From: GWE2-42-39 sp963668595
GTDB lineage: Bacteria > Bacteroidota > Bacteroidia > Bacteroidales > Prolixibacteraceae
Assembly: GCA_963668595.1 (NCBI GenBank)
Contig: OY764876.1
Coordinates: forward strand, 1,364,001-1,428,000
Length of the DNA stretch: 64,000 nt
Direction of reading: 5' to 3'
Shown here piece by piece: positions 62,385-64,000 of the stretch. Each line of letters opens with the position of its first letter. The stretch's first letter is position 1. The notes under the pieces were generated by a model that saw nothing but the letters and a program-made list of their open reading frames with translations, was not told where the DNA came from and did no database searches. A program made the position numbers and the translations under genes.

Positions 62385-63588
62385 TACTTAATACAATTTC
62401 CATTTCAAACTCAGCATTGTTTCGTTCGTTATTATACTGGTAAACTTGCTTCTTTATTTCATCAACCCAGCTTGCTTGTTTTATTTTATCAAGAAAAGAA
62501 CTGAATGCTGATGAATTTTTTGATACACCCAATAAGTGTAAGGTTCCTCCTGCAAATTCAATTGGCTTATCGTTTTTTATTTTACCAATTACCGGAGATA
62601 CAGATAACTCAGAAAATTGTATTTCCCCACTAGCGAGGGACGAAATTCGGTCTGCAAAAAAAGCGAAAGCATAGTCTTGCAAAATATTATTCGATGCAAC
62701 AAAATCCTTTTTTACTTTCAAATCTGTATCTAAGTCAGTAAGAGTTTGCATCAATTGTGCTCTCGACTGAGCCTCGTATCCTAATTTATCAAGTTGTGCA
62801 TTTAAATTACTAAACCATAAAAAATTAATTACCAGTAAGAAAAACAATCCAATCCCTCCGTATTTGAAAATCCATGAAACAATTCGTTGTGCAGTAAACG
62901 ATTCTATCTCATTTGTCAATAAATCCAGTTCTGGAGATAAAACGATGGATTGACTAGTAAAATAGTTTAATCCACAACACAATGCTAGAATTTCATTCGC
63001 CGTATATGTTTCTCCACCAAATCTATATTGCTCCTGCATTGAGAAAGAAGATACTTTTTCTATCCCTGTTATTATCCCGTTGGAAAAGGATAAGCTAGTC
63101 AAGCCTGAAACAAAATGAGTTGTATTTTCTTCAAATAGATGGATATAATTTTTTATTGCGGAAAAGCCAAGTTTTACATCAATAAAAGAGAACATCGAAT
63201 AACTGTCAGAATGTATTAATTCAATAAGCTGTTCTTTTCTAAACAATACTGCTAAATTGTATTGTTCTGATAGATATTGACGCTCTGTATAATACTCATC
63301 AATATTAATATTGGGAATATTTTGCTTCAAATCTGATATTTGTCCATCAATAATTCGATGAACAACGCCTATACCCTGCATGCATAAAATGTGAGGAATA
63401 GACTTTGAAAAAGCAGGAAGATTTTCCGGCGAGGAGATACACTCCTGCTTGAATGTAATATCTATTTTTCCCTTCGTCCTGTTTAAAACATAATATGAAG
63501 TTTCTATCGATGAAGTATAACGATGAACCAATACTACCCCAAGCTGGCGATATTTTATCCTTTGTGCAATATTGATTAATAAACTCAT
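62371..63588 (-). CDS. GspL-like protein (PilM-PilN-type fusion)
   Basis: ATG 63588 gives 405 residues; the longer frame starts with TTG. The first 235 residues are a degenerate actin-like domain (FVSGLTSLSFSNGIITGIEK, TANEILALCCGLNYF). A TM helix follows (about 248-266; YGGIGLFFLLVINFLWFSNL), then a coiled coil (LDKLGYEAQSRAQLMQTLTD) and a PilN-like C-terminal domain (IEFAGGTLHLLGVSKNSSAF). This N-to-C order is that of GspL. It lies 16 bases downstream of the secretin gene. Confidence 0.82.
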   Translation of the reverse strand: MSLLINIAQRIKYRQLGVVLVHRYTSSIETSYYVLNRTKGKIDITFKQECISSPENLPAFSKSIPHILCMQGIGVVHRIIDGQISDLKQNIPNINIDEYYTERQYLSEQYNLAVLFRKEQLIELIHSDSYSMFSFIDVKLGFSAIKNYIHLFEENTTHFVSGLTSLSFSNGIITGIEKVSSFSMQEQYRFGGETYTANEILALCCGLNYFTSQSIVLSPELDLLTNEIESFTAQRIVSWIFKYGGIGLFFLLVINFLWFSNLNAQLDKLGYEAQSRAQLMQTLTDLDTDLKVKKDFVASNNILQDYAFAFFADRISSLASGEIQFSELSVSPVIGKIKNDKPIEFAGGTLHLLGVSKNSSAFSSFLDKIKQASWVDEIKKQVYQYNNERNNAEFEMEIVLSNVVD

Positions 63589-63604
63589 AGCCTTTCCCGT
63601 CAAA

Positions 63605-64000
63605 TTAGTAGATTACAGTCGGTTTAATGAAAATATTCAGATGAGATTTATTCTTTTTTTCCTTTTTATGCGAAAATATCCAGTTTAATACCGGAATCTT
63701 TGACAAAAAGGGCCAACCACTTCTTGATGATGAATTAATATTCTCCTCCAATCCACCTAACAATATCATTTCCTGATTCTTAACCCTAATCATTGAACTA
63801 AACTTACGGGATTCGATTCCTGGAGGAGCATACTGATCAATACGCGCAGTAAACTCTGATTGCTCTACATCAATATTCAGAGAGACCTGCCCATTACCTG
63901 TTACAAATGGCTTAATTCGTACGGCTAATTTTGCTTCAACAGGTTTATACTGTTTTTGTGTTTGCAACTGCGGATTCTGAGTTCCCCAAATGTTCGACAA
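63605..64000 (-). CDS. gspD: Secretin (GspD/PilQ), C-terminal part, cut by window edge
   Basis: Only the last 131 residues are in the window. They hold the secretin signature: VRIKPFVTGNGQVSLNIDVE, SRKFSSMIRVKNQEMILLGG, and PFLSKIPVLNWIFSHKKEKK, NIFIKPTVIY at the end. The protein forms the outer membrane gate. The frame is open to the right edge, so the true start lies outside. Confidence 0.92.
   Translation of the reverse strand: MSNIWGTQNPQLQTQKQYKPVEAKLAVRIKPFVTGNGQVSLNIDVEQSEFTARIDQYAPPGIESRKFSSMIRVKNQEMILLGGLEENINSSSRSGWPFLSKIPVLNWIFSHKKEKKNKSHLNIFIKPTVIY

Noticed and set aside
51350..64000. Calling the locus a twitching type IV pilus
   Set aside because: No PilT-like retraction ATPase is present, and the GspL-like fusion, GspK-like and GspC-like genes fit a secretion-type system better. 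The pilus alternative is not fully excluded.

Overview
The window looks like chromosomal DNA of a Bacteroidota bacterium, probably class Bacteroidia and near Marinilabiliales/Prolixibacteraceae. That placement is inferred from gene content and promoter style; no rRNA or other marker gene is present. Supporting signs are TAnnTTTG-type -7 promoter elements ahead of several genes, mostly absent Shine-Dalgarno sites, a BtuB-type TonB receptor, NIPSNAP/sialate esterase/GH29/GH20 carbohydrate genes, a tricorn-like S41 protease and a YbbR-coaE pair.

Layout. 1-8.2 kb: the 5' part of a TonB-dependent receptor (minus strand, cut by the left edge), an ECF sigma factor, a DJ-1/PfpI protein, lolA and ftsK (minus), then carbamate kinase and ornithine carbamoyltransferase. 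8.3-15.7 kb: a complete heavy-metal efflux operon: His/Cys-rich small protein, RND adaptor, RND pump, CDF exporter, TolC-like channel. 15.8-18.3 kb: AT-rich envelope proteins of unknown role, one with an HEEGH motif. 18.4-35.7 kb: glycan and organic nutrient use (clan-D-like glycosidase, GH29 fucosidase, GH20 hexosaminidase, sialate O-acetylesterase, NIPSNAP protein, alkaline phosphatase, tricorn-like protease), plus an OhrR-like regulator next to a nitroreductase. 36.1-51.2 kb: two tandem ClC-CBS proteins, a cassette-like AT-rich gene, elbB, a YkgJ/radical SAM pair, a tightly overlapping YbbR-coaE-DnaJ operon, two sensor kinases (one with its phospho-acceptor His replaced by Ala) and galM. 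51.3-64 kb: an AT-rich minus-strand operon for a type II secretion/type IV pilus-like machine.

The most notable region is the last. In transcription order it encodes a secretin (cut by the right edge), a GspL-like protein, a GspM/PilO-like protein, a lipoprotein made of seven FN3-like modules, a GspC/PilP-like protein, a MORN-like secreted protein, a GspK-like tip pseudopilin, two minor pseudopilins, GspF, a GspG-like pseudopilin, a small prepilin peptidase and a GspE ATPase. An intact IS3-family element (1229 bp, TATC target duplication) sits between gspF and the gspG-like gene. T2SS-like loci are little characterised in Bacteroidota, and this one carries components (the FN3-module lipoprotein, the MORN-like protein, a GspK-like protein with a repetitive beta-rich body) that I do not recognise from the proteobacterial set.

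I saw no tRNA, rRNA or CRISPR array. Function calls rest on motifs and remembered family features; no database search was possible.
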